Positions 17,441 through 29,700 of a stretch of DNA of 48,954 nucleotides are shown here, piece after piece. The stretch is from Symbiodinium natans (Eukaryota > Sar > Dinophyceae > Suessiales > Symbiodiniaceae). The stretch's first letter is position 1, and each line of letters opens with the position of its first letter. The stretch lies in assembly GCA_905221605.1 (NCBI GenBank), contig CAJNDS010000944.1, positions 1 through 48,954 on the forward strand, in the 5' to 3' direction. Made by a program: the position numbers and the translations under genes. The notes under the pieces are model-generated. The model ran no database searches. It had not been told where the DNA came from and saw only the letters and a list, made by a program, of their open reading frames with translations.

Positions 17441-20400
17441 CTGGCAATTTCAGGTTCCGACATTTTGGGGGGGGGGGGGGGTTTCGAAATTAGGGGTACC
17501 TTCTTGGGGCTATTTCCTTCTGTTTGGGGTCTTTTTTAGGGGCCCCCCTGTTTGCGTAAACCCAATATTTGGGGACAGTAGGGGCTTGGGAGGGCGAAGG
17601 CAGCAGGATTTTCGGGGAGGTTTGGGGAGGGCGGTGGGCAGCATAGCCACAGTGTGCTTGGTCTCTCAGAGGATGCACGTCAAAGGTCCTGTGGAGAACT
17701 GACCATATGACATCTCTTACTCGCACTGGGAGCTACAGCAGGGCCATGCCAGGCGAAGGAAACACTCGACCCAAGAAGAACCCTCCTAAACGTCAAACAT
17801 GACCTCAAGCCCTGAACTTGCTGTTGCTGCAACCTACACTGCTACGGGGTGTTCCATTGTTACAGGGTTAGCATTAGGGTGTCACCCCCCCCCCCCATCA
17901 CGCCCTAAACGCACAGAGCGTCAGGAGTGTGGTTCTGGGCGTGACCTCGCCCTGACCTTGAGCCCTTCAAGCACGACCCTAAACCCTAAACCCTAAACCC
18001 TAAACTCTGGATGTGTAACACCCTTGGCCATCCCCATTCCCTTGCCCGATGGTCACAAGCAAGGCCTCAGAGCTTGGTACACCTGCATCTCCTGAGCGAC
18101 ACTGAGAAAACTTTGCAGTAAACTTTATATGGGTTTAGGGTTTAGGGTTTCGGGTTTAGGGTTTAGGGTCTCTTTAAGTAGCGTTTCTGTTTTATGGGGG
18201 CGTATATTCGGGGTTCTTATTAGGGTATCTAGGGGCCATATTGAGGTTTAAGGGCAACAGATAAAGAGGCCACCGGCCTTTGCAAAGTAAACTCCAGCAT
18301 GTTGGAACATGCTTATCCCCATACCCCAACAGGTATACTATCTGGAAACCCAGCTCGAATCCATATGGAAGCCTTGAGCAACGATGTTCCCCGAAGCCCA
18401 CAAAACAGCCCTAAACTCCAATTAAGCCATAACCCTCAACCCTCGACCCTCAACCCTCAACCCTAAACCCTAAACCCTAAATTCCTGTAACTCTCATCCT
18501 CACGCGACCAAGGGGCTGATGCAGTATCCATGGAAGCCGTTGACTCATCGAGGATGGCAAAGAAGCCGTAGGTAAGGTCCCCGTGCCTTCAGGCTGCAAG
18601 GGGAGTGGGTTTTCGGGTTTTAGGTTTGGGGTTTGGGGTTTTAGGGTTTAGGGATGTTTAGGGTGAGTCTTCGGGGTTCAAGCGTTTTAGGGTGCAAGTG
18701 GTGTGGTTTTTTAAGGTTTAGGGCCAGGGTCGTGGGATATGGGTTTCATTCATCGGTCATAACATGTTACTCTGTTTTGGGGGCTACTGTTGAGGGTTCG
18801 GAGTCTAGGGTTCTACAGGGCCTTACAGGGAAGTATAACATTAGCATGCTCTGTTCTGCAGTGCCTTACAGGGAAGTACAACATTAGCATGGTCTTATAA
18901 GGTTTTGGCGGGCCTCAATAGACTCGCAAAGACCAATAGTCGGGGGCCTAACCTGTAGCTCGGTTTTCGGATGTACCATGGTGGTTTAGGGTCCAAGTGC
19001 CATCCACTAGACCAGCGCCCAAGCGCGAAACGCCTGGACATTCTGAGGGTCACGCTTGAGATGCCACTCGGCATGCCAGAACAGCCTGGCTGCGCGGAGT
19101 GCACGGCTGGGAACCCATCACGCACCTTCCTTCATGTGCGGGTGCATCCATGTCGTGTGACACGCCACGCCTTCCTACGGCCCAAACTACAAAGGATCAA
19201 GCGATTGCAGCGCCCCTAAACCCTAAACCCTAAACCCTAAACCCTAGACCCTAAACCCTAAACCCTAAACCCTAAACCCTCAAGCCCTCAGCACTCGACA
19301 TCCCTAAACAAATCAGTTCCCGGTGCCTGCAGAACTGGATGCGCTGCTGCTCGCCCAAGCTTAGCACCTCATTGCCCCGTGCCACTTCAGGGTTCCGGGT
19401 TCAGCGTAAAGTGGGACCCTGGATCTGGGTCGGATGCATTCGCTACTCTCATGCATGTCGGGAGCTACAAACCCTGAACCCTAAACCCTAAACCCCTCCA
19501 AGCCTAAGCCGAGCCCACGGCGTCTGCCCAACGAATGCCCGGAGTGTCGACCTCCTTTTTGCGGGCACTCCATACCTCTCGTGGGGCTGGCGAGGGTGTA
19601 GACTTCAGGGAATTAGGTTCCGGGGCTTTCGGGGGCTGGCGGCCAAAATTTTGGGAAGGCTTGTACACTTGCAATTGCAGAGACCATTGGGAAAGCCCTG
19701 GGTTTTGCAGGGATATGGGGGTTTAGGGAGTCTATGAAGTCGTGAGCTCAAGAGACGTGAGGTCTCCCGGAGACAGGGGCCTTAAGGTTTGAAGGTTTGG
19801 GGTTTAGGGTTATGGGCGTTTAGGAATGAGTTTAGTTTTTGTTTCCTGCAAGTAGGGGTTCAGGGTTTGCGGTAGAGTTGCGCAAATTTGGGCTCCCCTG
19901 TGTAGACTCGTCAAATTGCGCAAAAATTGGGTCCCCTGTATAGATTCTCAAATACAGCAGACGATCAAAACGGTTAGGTTTCGGGCCTCAGGGTTCAGGA
20001 GCCTACATAACTAGCAACGTCATCCCCTTACAACCCCTATGTTTCTATGACTACTACAGTGTACCCCTAGAAAGCCTATCATAGTCCTTCAAACATCCCC
20101 AGAGCCCCCGAGCGCAGTTCTCTAAACTCTAAACCCTGTACCTTTGTCACAGCGGGGCAAGAATTTACATTAAGGGTACTTAAACTCAACAAGGAGCAGA
20201 TTTCTTTACTACTATCCCAACCATGAACTAGTTCAGCCTATAAAAATGGCCTCGCTGAGGTTGGCTTCGGCGAAGAGGCGCTCCATGCTTTCGTCATTGA
20301 GCCTCGGGTCCGGTCTTTGAATTAAGAAAGAAGCTTCGGATTGCTTGAGGCGCACTGAGACCCCAAGAACCTGGTTTGTGTTCAGGATTTCCAGGGTTTC

Positions 20401-23400
20401 ACGGGATGTTGAGGGCTTTAAGGTTATGACAAGGCAGTTCTTTTGGGCCCTGGGTTCCTGGCGGCTTACTTTCAGGGCTTCTGCTGGGGACTGCTGGACG
20501 AGATTGGGTCTTGTGGGTTTTGGTGCTTTACAGTCTCCAAACCCGGTGCTTAACGGTGTCTGAACGTAAGGAACGTCTTAAAAGTTTGGCTTAAACCCCA
20601 AACCCTAAACCCTAGACCCCAAACAACCCTAAACTCTAAACCCTAAACCCTAAGGGCCGCGGCTCCGTGAGCAGGGAGCTGTCCCACACCTTGGCCCAAC
20701 AGCTCGGGCTTCAGATCGGCGTTTGGGTACAGGGCTCCGGGTTGCTTTAGGGAACCCTCATCCCAGGACCTCCCTGAAGGTTTGTGGTTAGGGTTTAGGG
20801 TTTAGGGTTTAGGGTTTAGGGTTTAGGGTTTAGGGTTTAGGGTTTAGGGTTTAGGGTTAGTCAGAAGCCGAGATATGGTGCCTACCCCTGAAGCTGAACC
20901 CTCAGCCTTGAGCCCCAAACCCTAAACGGACTTGCTCGTGACTGTACTCGGTTCAACGTGAGGTTCGACCTTCCGAGGAACCGCACGGCAAGTAAAGCCG
21001 CTTGAGGGTTTAGGGTTTAGGATTTGGGGTTTGGGCTTAGGGAACGTCGGCAGTTCTCAAAGTCATGGTCCCTTAAGAGTGCGTGTGCCAGGATGGGCAA
21101 CTTACAAGAAACCAGGGTTCAGGTTTAGGGTTTAGGGTTTTGTGTTTAGGGTTTAGGATTCAAGGTTTAGGGTTGGAAATATGGGGCCCACCCCCCAACA
21201 CCTCTCCCCAAGCAGACCCTATACGGAAACCCTAACCCCCCAAACCCAGACCCTCAACAGCAGGCCGCGACTCCAAGCAGCATTGGCCCTGCTAGGGGTT
21301 AATGTTCGGGTTTAGGGTTTAGGGTTTAGGGTTTAGGGTTTAGGGTTTAGGGTTCGGTTAGGGTTTAGGGTTTCGAGAAAATGGACCGCTGTTCCAAGGC
21401 TCCCGGCCGGATAGGCGATCTGCTCCCGCAGGGTGCCGTCAAACAAATACGGCCTCGTCAAAGGTCCAAACCCGAGTTGGGTTTAGGGTTTAGGGTTTAG
21501 GGTTTAGGGTTTAGGGTTTAGGGTTTAGGGTTTAGGGTTTAGGGTTTAAACCCTACACCCCATAAACTCCTAACAGAGCCGGCGCCTGAACACTCAGCAA
21601 CCCAGATGGCCACGCTTGCACAAGTCCCAAGCTGTACACTGTACACTCTACAAGGAGGGGCCCCCCCTTACTAGACTAATTATAGTTCAGGGACCTTAGA
21701 ACCTAAGATAGGATCCTTTTAACACAATGGAGGGTCTTTACAAGTCTACTTACAATTAGGGTCAGGGCCCCTTCTTGCGCTTCTGAAGTTTACGTGGTGG
21801 CCGGGGGGCAAACAAAAGAACGCATGCAGCCCAAGCGGAATGCTTGGGTTTGCTGGGACCCGACTTCGGCCCCAATGACATACTCACGCTCCCGGGCAGT
21901 CTTGGCTAGACTTTAGCCGGGTGCAGGGTTTAGGGTTTCGCGTTTACGCCCTCGCGCGAGGAAGCTGTTCGACCATGGGCCCTTTGTAAAGCAGGATCTG
22001 GGAATCCAAAACTCTCAGCCCCAAACGCCCTAAACCCTAAACCCTAAACCCTACACCCTAAACCCTAAACCCTAAACCCTACACCCTACACCCTAAACCC
22101 TAAACACCCTAAACCCTGAGCTAGGTCTGGCAGATACGTATGCTCTTGCTGACGGGATCGACCTCGGCCACAGAACCGAGTGGCAAGAAGTTCTGGGGGT
22201 CGGTGTGCCCGAAGTCCATATCGAAGACAACCTATACAACCCTAAACCCTAAACCCTAAACCCTAAACCCTAAACCCTAAACCCTAGCAAAATCATCGTT
22301 TCGGCTGTTTCTTAGGAATTTCAGTAACCTAAATTTAAACAGAAATATTCCCAAGAATCCCTAAGCAACAGGGAAAGGAAGCTCCGTCTCCGCCGACTCC
22401 TTGTCCGCGAAGTGCTCTTTCAGACCGCGCAGAACTGCGGACTTCTGGTTCTGGGCATAGGCCTCCTTCCCTCCAACGGCTTGCTGCCCAAGGCACTCTG
22501 TCTTTGGCCTTCCCACAAGCAAAGCAGCTATCCGATCAAGCAGGCCTCTCTTGCCCAGGGCCTGCACGAAACCGTAGACGAAGAAATCTGGGGGCATCAC
22601 TTCAGACGTTTCGAAGAACACAACCAGCCTGCCATGCGACTCATCAGGCTCCACTAAAGTTGATCCGGCTGCGAAGAGCACTAACATGCACTCCAGACAC
22701 CCGCCCCAAAGTATGCCCCGGACCGGTCGATCAAGTCTGCCCTGCCAATCCCAGAGGGGCGCGGGCAGCGAAAGCAAGGTCTTGTCGCTGTCTGCGCTCC
22801 AATTGGGGTAGTCATTGACGTAGGTTGGGGATTCAAGCAGAAGGAAGGGGTCCTTTCCCTGTGTGGCTGCCACGAAAGAGCTTTGGGTGATGGACTGCAT
22901 ACCACCAAGCAGCCCAAACTGGCAGAGAAGATTCCCCCCGTAGTAGGAGATGATGCCCAGGGAAAAGAGCATGAGATGCAGGTTGGTGATATCGCTGTAC
23001 CCGAGAACAACCTTGGGGTTACGGCGGATGGTCTCTTTGTCCAAGAAAGGCTCCACCCGCAGCAGGTCGTCGCCGCCGATGGCGCAGATGATGCCTTCCA
23101 CCTCGGGATCTGCGAAGAAGGCGTTGAGCTCCTCGGCGCGGCGGCGCGGGGGAGTCTCCACGCGGTACAGGGACTCTCCGATCACCAGCGTGAACTGGAA
23201 GTTGGTGCGCAAAACCTCGATCGCGCGATCGCGCACGTGCGGGAACACCGCGGCGGTTCCGGCAGAGGGCGCGGTGAGCGCCACCTTGGCCCCGGGGGAC
23301 AGCCGGGAGGGCAGGCGCATGGCAAGCCCGTGCCGAGGCTCCATTTCCGAGGAGCCCATGACCCTCTTTCAATTTCCGGAATAGAAAATCCCCTCTAATG

Positions 23401-26400
23401 TTGAACACCCCCCTACCCCCTAATATTAAAACCCCCAATATGCCATAATATAACTATAATGGGGGGGTTTTAATGTTGAGGAGTAGGGGGGGGTTTAATA
23501 GTAGGGGGGAAGAGATACCTCATAGAATCGAACTCCGGAGATCTGAGAGCCAGGTAGACGATACTCCTCAACGCAGGGCTGCTGGGGCCAGGGGGGGTTG
23601 GAGTCGAAGACCTGAGGTTCATTCTCAAGCCCGGTGTAGGGTTTAGGTTTGGGTTTAGGGTTTAGGGTTTAGGGTTTAGGGTTTAGGGTTTAGGGTTTAG
23701 GGTTTAGGGTTTAGGGTTTAGGGTTTAGGGTTTAGGCTTTAGGCTTTAGGGTTTAGGGTTTAGGGTTTAGGGTTTAGGGTTTAGGGTAAACTTGTTCAGG
23801 ACCCGTAGTCAATACACAAGATGACTTGCTGCATGCCCCCACGAAGGTTGCTTTGCTGAAGTTCCCTTGCAAGAGCCCAGCAAACCTTATGGCCCCTGAA
23901 CCCATGTGAACCGAAAACGGATGAACCCCTGCGAATCCCTTGAGGGTTTTGGGCTTTGTGGGCTTTGGGGGGCTTCGGGCCACGGTGTAAAAGGCCCTGA
24001 TTATGACAATGGCCTTAGCTTTGAAGGCTTGGGGCCGATTCCAGTAAAGGGTTTAATGCTTCTGGGCGGCTTCTGGCTTTGTGTGTCCTAAACCCCAAAC
24101 CCCAAACCCTAAACCCTAAACCCTAAACCCTTAACGGGGTTCTCAAGGTCAGTGTCCTGAACCATCAACGTAACAAACAAACGAAACAAAACAGTTTGCG
24201 GTTGAGGGAGTTGCTTCAATTCTTGGAGTTGGGAGTTTATCTGACTGTGGGCCTGTTTGGTACCTTGTACTTTATAGAGCAGACTCCGCATTACACACCC
24301 CACCCCCCCCCCCCCCCCCCAAAAAAAAAAAAAGAGAGGTCCTATGATGTAGATCACCCCAGTGAATTCCAGCTGTGCATCACCCAAATGCCACCGGTCT
24401 ACTCTTTGGGATCATTTGATTCTAACCAATGCCAAGCAGAAGAGAATGCTGTTCTTCCGCGCCCTCAAGACTGAATTAACTCTTGAAAGGCCACCCTAAA
24501 CCCTAAACCCTAAACCCTATAAACCCTAAACCCTATAAACCCTAAACCCTTAACATGGCTTCACATTAGCTCGGTCACTTCCGGATGTGACCGTCTTTTC
24601 CGGTTTATGGGGGTTCTGTTTTACGGTTTTGGGCTTTTAGGGTTCCTAAGCCCACCCCACCTCTGTGCCAGGAAGAACAGATTTCGCGCTGGTGGCCTTC
24701 ACGGGTCAGTTCTGAGTGGTTAGGGTAGCTAGGGTTCAAGGCTGAGTCCGGGACTAGGGTTTAGGGTTTAGGGTTTAGGGTTTAGGTTTTAGGAGGGTTT
24801 GGGCGGGTCAGTCCTTAGCTGCTCAGGATTTTTGTTCGGATTTCGACCATGGGCAGTTGAGGGTCAAGTTGCTCCCTGGTCAACCATACGGGGGCTGTTC
24901 GAAACTATGGGCCTTTTGGGGGTTCTGTTATCGTATCTTCCTGTATGAAATGGCCACAATGCCCATCCCCCCCCACCCCCCAAGTGTGTTGTAGGAGTGC
25001 ATTGCTGAGGGGATGTTTGAAGGGGCCGCGAAGAATTCTAAACCCTCACCGCAAGGCTCCAAGGCCTCTAATTTCAAGGCTTTAGGCCCCAACACCATAA
25101 TACTCAAGGGTTTTTGGGGGCTATTTTAAGCCTGAGGGTAAAAAACTGGGGTTCGGATTACGGGATTGACGGTTTTTGTCCTGACTGCCAGGCAAGGGGG
25201 CAAAACACGGATGCACCAGCAAACCTAGCAGCGAGGTCTTTCGTCAACCTAGTTCGTTTCCATACCCAGAAAACCCTTTTTCAATCCTCCTGAACCATCC
25301 ACACCCAAAAACCCAAACGGCCCCCAACCCTCAACCCCCGAAACCCCCTAAACCCCCTCGACCCTGAACCCTTGTAAACCCTCTTAAATGGGAGTAGGGT
25401 GTTCATGTTTGTCAGGCATGGCAGCCCGGGCCTGCTCATCACTGCCCGTCTCGCCTGTCGCTTGGGATAAACCTACGACCCGTTTGGGGACTGCTAGGGT
25501 CTAGGGTTTAGGGTTTAGGGTTTAGGGTTTAGGGCTTGGGGTGTAGGGTTTAGGGCTTAGGGTTTGGGGTATAAGGCTTCGGGTTTAAGGTTTAGGGCTT
25601 CGGGTTAAGGGTTTAGGGCTTCGGGTCCCTAAGTCTTATAAGCCCCAAACCAAAGCTCTCGATCTACCGGGACAGGAAAAAGCAGAAGGCGTATATCGAC
25701 GAACCAATGATATATGTGGGGTAGCTAAGTAATTAGAACAAATTGCCGTAATCAGCACAGAAACATGGGCAGAATAACAACAACAGTGACAGACAAGAAC
25801 GGCCAGAACAGCACAAACGAAACATGCCATGTTTCATGCTGACATTTCATCCGTACACTCCGAGCTGGGTGTCGGTTTAGGGTTTAGGGTTTAGGGTTTC
25901 GTTTTTGTCCGTATTGGCCCGCGGGCTCTTCTGAGGCCGCAAAGTTTGGGCACATCTGGGATATTCTAAATGAGGACCACGAATCCCGAACATAAACCTA
26001 AGCCCCAACCGGAACCCCCGAAATCCCACCCTAAACCCTAAACCCGGGGGGAAGAGGCCTTGCCAGGAGTCTGGAAGCCTGCAGCCGGGTTGTCTTTGCG
26101 AATCTCTCGGGTTTCGGCATTCGGGCTTTAGGGAATTAGGGCTTAGGGTTTAGGGTTGGGATCAGGGTTTGGGTTTCAAGGTCCCGGGTCCATCGCCCTA
26201 AACCCTAAACCCCGAACCCTAAAACCTGAAGACATGTGCTCCCTTGTTCCAACCTGTCAGAGATGTCGCCAGGCTAGTTAAGATGCGAAGAAGCTTGACA
26301 GATGCCATGAAGCTAAAACCCTGAACAAGAAAACCCGAAACCCTCAGCCCGAATCCCGAGACGCCCCGCAAACCATGAAATCCTTTTCAGACACCCTAAA

Positions 26401-26700
26401 CCCTAAATCCTAAACCCTGAAACCCCAAACCCCAAACCCTAAACCCTAAACCCTAAAACCCTTTTCAGGGGGGGGGGGTGAGAAGAGCAAGGGGCTAGGA
26501 GGCCCTAAGGCCTGAAACCCTTGAACCCCTAAAACCCGAAACCCTAAACTTGGGATGTTCCCCCATATGCTAGCAGGGAGTATAATGGGGGGTACTATAG
26601 GGTTTAGGGTTTAGGGTTTAGGGTATAATCCCTGTTCTCATAGGGGGAACATCTCAACACCTGAACTGCAATCGGAAGGGGGCCCACTCTCGGGATCCGT

Positions 26701-26746
<46 letters not shown>

Positions 26747-29700
26747 CCCTCCCCCACCCCCACAGGTTTAGGGTTTAGGGTTTATGGGTTTAGGGTAGCA
26801 AGAAGCCACAAAGCCCGCCACCCCGGAGCCAAGGCACCTTGAATCCCCCTCATATGGCCCTTAAGGCCTTGTTGAGGGATTCTAACGGGTAACCGAAGTC
26901 CTAAATACCCAGATACCCCAATAACCCTAAACCCTAAACCCCGTAAGGAGCACTTCAGGCTCCTAAATACCGTTACACTGCGGTTTGGGCTCCGGAAGTC
27001 TCATTTAGCACGGGCGAGGGGCGCCCGCATTTTCCGAAGCCTCTCATTCAAGCAGGGGTCGATGGTTTAGGGTTTCGCCCCTTGGGGGTTTTAGGGTTTA
27101 TGATATCAGCTTCAGGGTTTCGGCCTTTGCGGTTTTAGGGTCCCCTCTACACCCGAAGCCCTCGAATACTCTTGAAGATTGAACACCTGGGGGAAGTCAA
27201 AACACAATATTGAAGGATAATGAACAAAAGATGATGAGGAGATGAGCATTAGATTAAACCCTCAACCCTAAACCCTAAACCCTCAACCCTCAACCCTGAG
27301 CCCTACTAAGCCCTAAACCCTAGCCCGAAGCCCTAAACCCTAGCCCTAAACCCTAAACCCTAGCCCTAGCCCTAAACCCTAAACCCTAAACCCCAAGTGC
27401 TGCTCAAGGAGCTGGGCCAGAGCTGGCCCAAGACCCGAAGCAGGGAGCTCTTGCCGATGCCGCTGGGGCCTGGCGCGACGACCCTAAACCCTAAACCCTA
27501 AACCCTAAACCCTAAACCCTAAACCCTAAACCCTAAACCCTAAACCCTAAACTGTCTCGGGGGCGCCTCTCAAGTTCTCTTTCTAAGGCCCCAGGCCAGA
27601 CCTGAGGCCCTGGACCCGAAAAAGCTCTCAACACCCGAACAACCCAACCAAACCCAAACAACCAAAACCCACCCCCCCGCCCCTCCCCTCCCCCCCCCCG
27701 CCTTTTTCCCCGAAAGAAAATAAAGAGAGAGCGAGAGAGAGATAAAGCAAAAAAACAACTCCGAACGATCAGAGCCCCAGCCCTGCCCTGGAACATGGTT
27801 TTCGAGGGCTCGAATCTCTGGGGCCTAGGGCCTAAGGGTTCCCGAAGGCCGGGTCATCATAACCCAGGGGAGTCCCCACACGCTTGAAATTCGGGCTCAC
27901 AGAGGGCCGGAGCTTCACAGGGCTTAGAGAAATGAGGGTTTAGGAAAGGAATTTGCATGCTAGTACGGGTTTCAGGTGTCTTTCCTAAGTAGAAATTTGG
28001 CCATGGCCTCGCTGAGGTTACGTGCATACATTGGGGCCCAGAAGCTCTAGCGTGCGTCCGTGGCCACTGAGCCACTTCTTCGTGCAACTACTGCAGCTAT
28101 ACCTCCGTCTCCCACCTACTTCTATCGCTAAGAGCTAACATGGGTTTAGGGTTTAAGGATGCACGGCGAGAATGCGCGTAACGCCATGTTCAGGTCTGGG
28201 CAGCGGGCCCATGATCAAGCAGCTCTCCCCCACATTCAGCGACACGCTCACCTCGCTGCACGACACAGACAACCCAAAACCCTAACCCTAAAGCCCAAAC
28301 TCACCCAGCTCAAGGTGCCCCAGCTACACCGTAAAGCCAAATTTGGGTTTAGAAAGCCCAATTTGGGTTTATGGGTTTAGGGTTTCAGGGTTCAGGGTTT
28401 TGGGCTTTACAGGATCACTCAGCCCTAAAACGTATCCTATTCTAGAGGCAAAGGATCACTTTCCTCGTCGGTTGGGGGACCCCGGGTATGTCTTCCAGCT
28501 CAAAATCGCCTCAAGGGTCTTAAGATCTTTCGATTCCTTCTGGGCTTTGGAGTTTGGAGCACGGTCCAGGGTCGTTTGGCTCTCTTGCTGAGTTCGCAGG
28601 AAGGGCGCCTTACCTGAAGAGTTGGGTTACTGGAACCCTCCAGGGGTATGGGGCTGTATTCTGGGGGTTTCCGAAAATACTGAAATAGGTTCCTATAAAA
28701 AGGATTATCCTATTTTGGGGGCATATTAAGGGTAGCCCCTTTTTTTGGAAATACCCATATGGCGGATTTTTCTCTTCTGCGCACTTTGCCCAACTGCGCC
28801 CGATGTTGTGCTTCGGCAACCACCATTGCTCGGCGCAACAAATCCTAGGCTGCCCAGTAACCTAGGCTTAAAAAGGGTGCCCTTTTTTGCTTAAAGGGGA
28901 GGGAACCTAAACCCCCCAAAAAAGGGAATAAGGGCACTACTGGGCATCCTAGAATCTAAGAAGCACGATTCCCAGAAACGCGAGAAAGCACCACGCGACG
29001 AAAGATTTGTCTCTAAACCCTGCAGTTTCTCTTACGAAAGATGTCTAGCAACTCTAGTAGTACACAGAACCTAAGAAACGCGCGCAGGGCGCTGTTTAGA
29101 GTATAAGGCTTGTGAGAGTCGATGGTGGGTACTTGCTCGTACTAAGGGTTAAGATCATTTCATTGGGGAAGCTGCCCACAAAAGCCGCAAAGACCGAATA
29201 AGTGCAGCAGCGATGCCCTCTAAACCCGAAGACCCAAGATGGCTTCCAACTCCCCTATAAACACCCTTGTAGAACCCCAAACCCTAAACCCTAAACCCTA
29301 TAGACCCTAGCCCCTCTGTGCCCCCTCTTTCCTTCTTGGGCCTGCGGAAGGAGGAGGCGCGAGCCATCAGGGGTGTAGATGTCGACATCCTGGCGGTGCG
29401 AGGAAACTCGCCCCAGGGTTTAGGGTTTAGAGTTTAGTGTTTAGGATTTAGGGTTTATAAAGCTTCAGGGGGTTTAAGGATTACCCTAAACTCTAAACCC
29501 TAAACAAGTATAGATGTTAGGGTTTCGGGTGTAAGACTTACAAGGTTTACCCGGACCCGAGACCCTTGTTTGGGGCGTTGCCAAATGGTAGTTCCTGCCT
29601 GAGAAGGGGCGCCCCCTAAAACCTAAATCTAATCTTAAGGGGTATAAGGAGGGACCCCTACAAGGGACCCTTAACTTAACCTTATTCCCCTATATAACCA

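Larger units (their letters stand above)
17441..18493. other. ABC intron 9
   Basis: It has a GA donor (GATGA|GAGTT) and a CCAG acceptor. It contains a G-run at 17465-17481, a C-run at 17885-17896, telomere-like arrays at 17977-18005, 18131-18169 and 18434-18481, and open frames at 17490-17726 and 17799-17996 with no motif. Confidence 0.6.
20315..21402. other. ABC intron 6
   Basis: It has a GA donor (GCCGG|GAGCC). It contains arrays at 20788-20857 and 21310-21374 and scattered repeat units. A GC-rich patch at 20650-20730 is open on both strands and is left uncalled. Confidence 0.6.
21454..24660. other. ABC intron 5, which contains the S66 peptidase gene
   Basis: A GT donor (AG|GTGGGG at 24660) and an acceptor ending at 21454. 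The 3.2-kb intron contains the S66 gene (22121-23359), the longest telomere-like array of the window (23636-23788), a C18-A13 homopolymer and several smaller arrays. A possible extra coding-like patch at about 23880-23945 (minus) is unsupported. Confidence 0.7.
24697..27405. other. ABC intron 4
   Basis: It has a GA donor (TCCTT|GAGCA). It holds several telomere-like arrays, a family B element and a C42 homopolymer. Coding-like minus-strand patches at 26045-26105 (ETREIRKDNPAAGFQTPGKA) and 27003-27063 (DPCLNERLRKMRAPLARAK, then stop) are unplaced. The join across this intron is about eight residues shorter than in typical relatives, so a further mini-exon may be hidden here. Confidence 0.5.

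Noticed and set aside
19010-19130. Minus-strand TPR/HAT-like patch (LFWHAEWHLKRDPQNVQAF)
   Set aside because: It lies inside ABC intron 8, which joins in perfect phase without it. The other strand is equally open and no splice borders are clear.
20650-20770. GC-rich coding-like patch in ABC intron 6
   Set aside because: Readable on both strands, no matching phase with exons 6 and 7, and those exons already join correctly.
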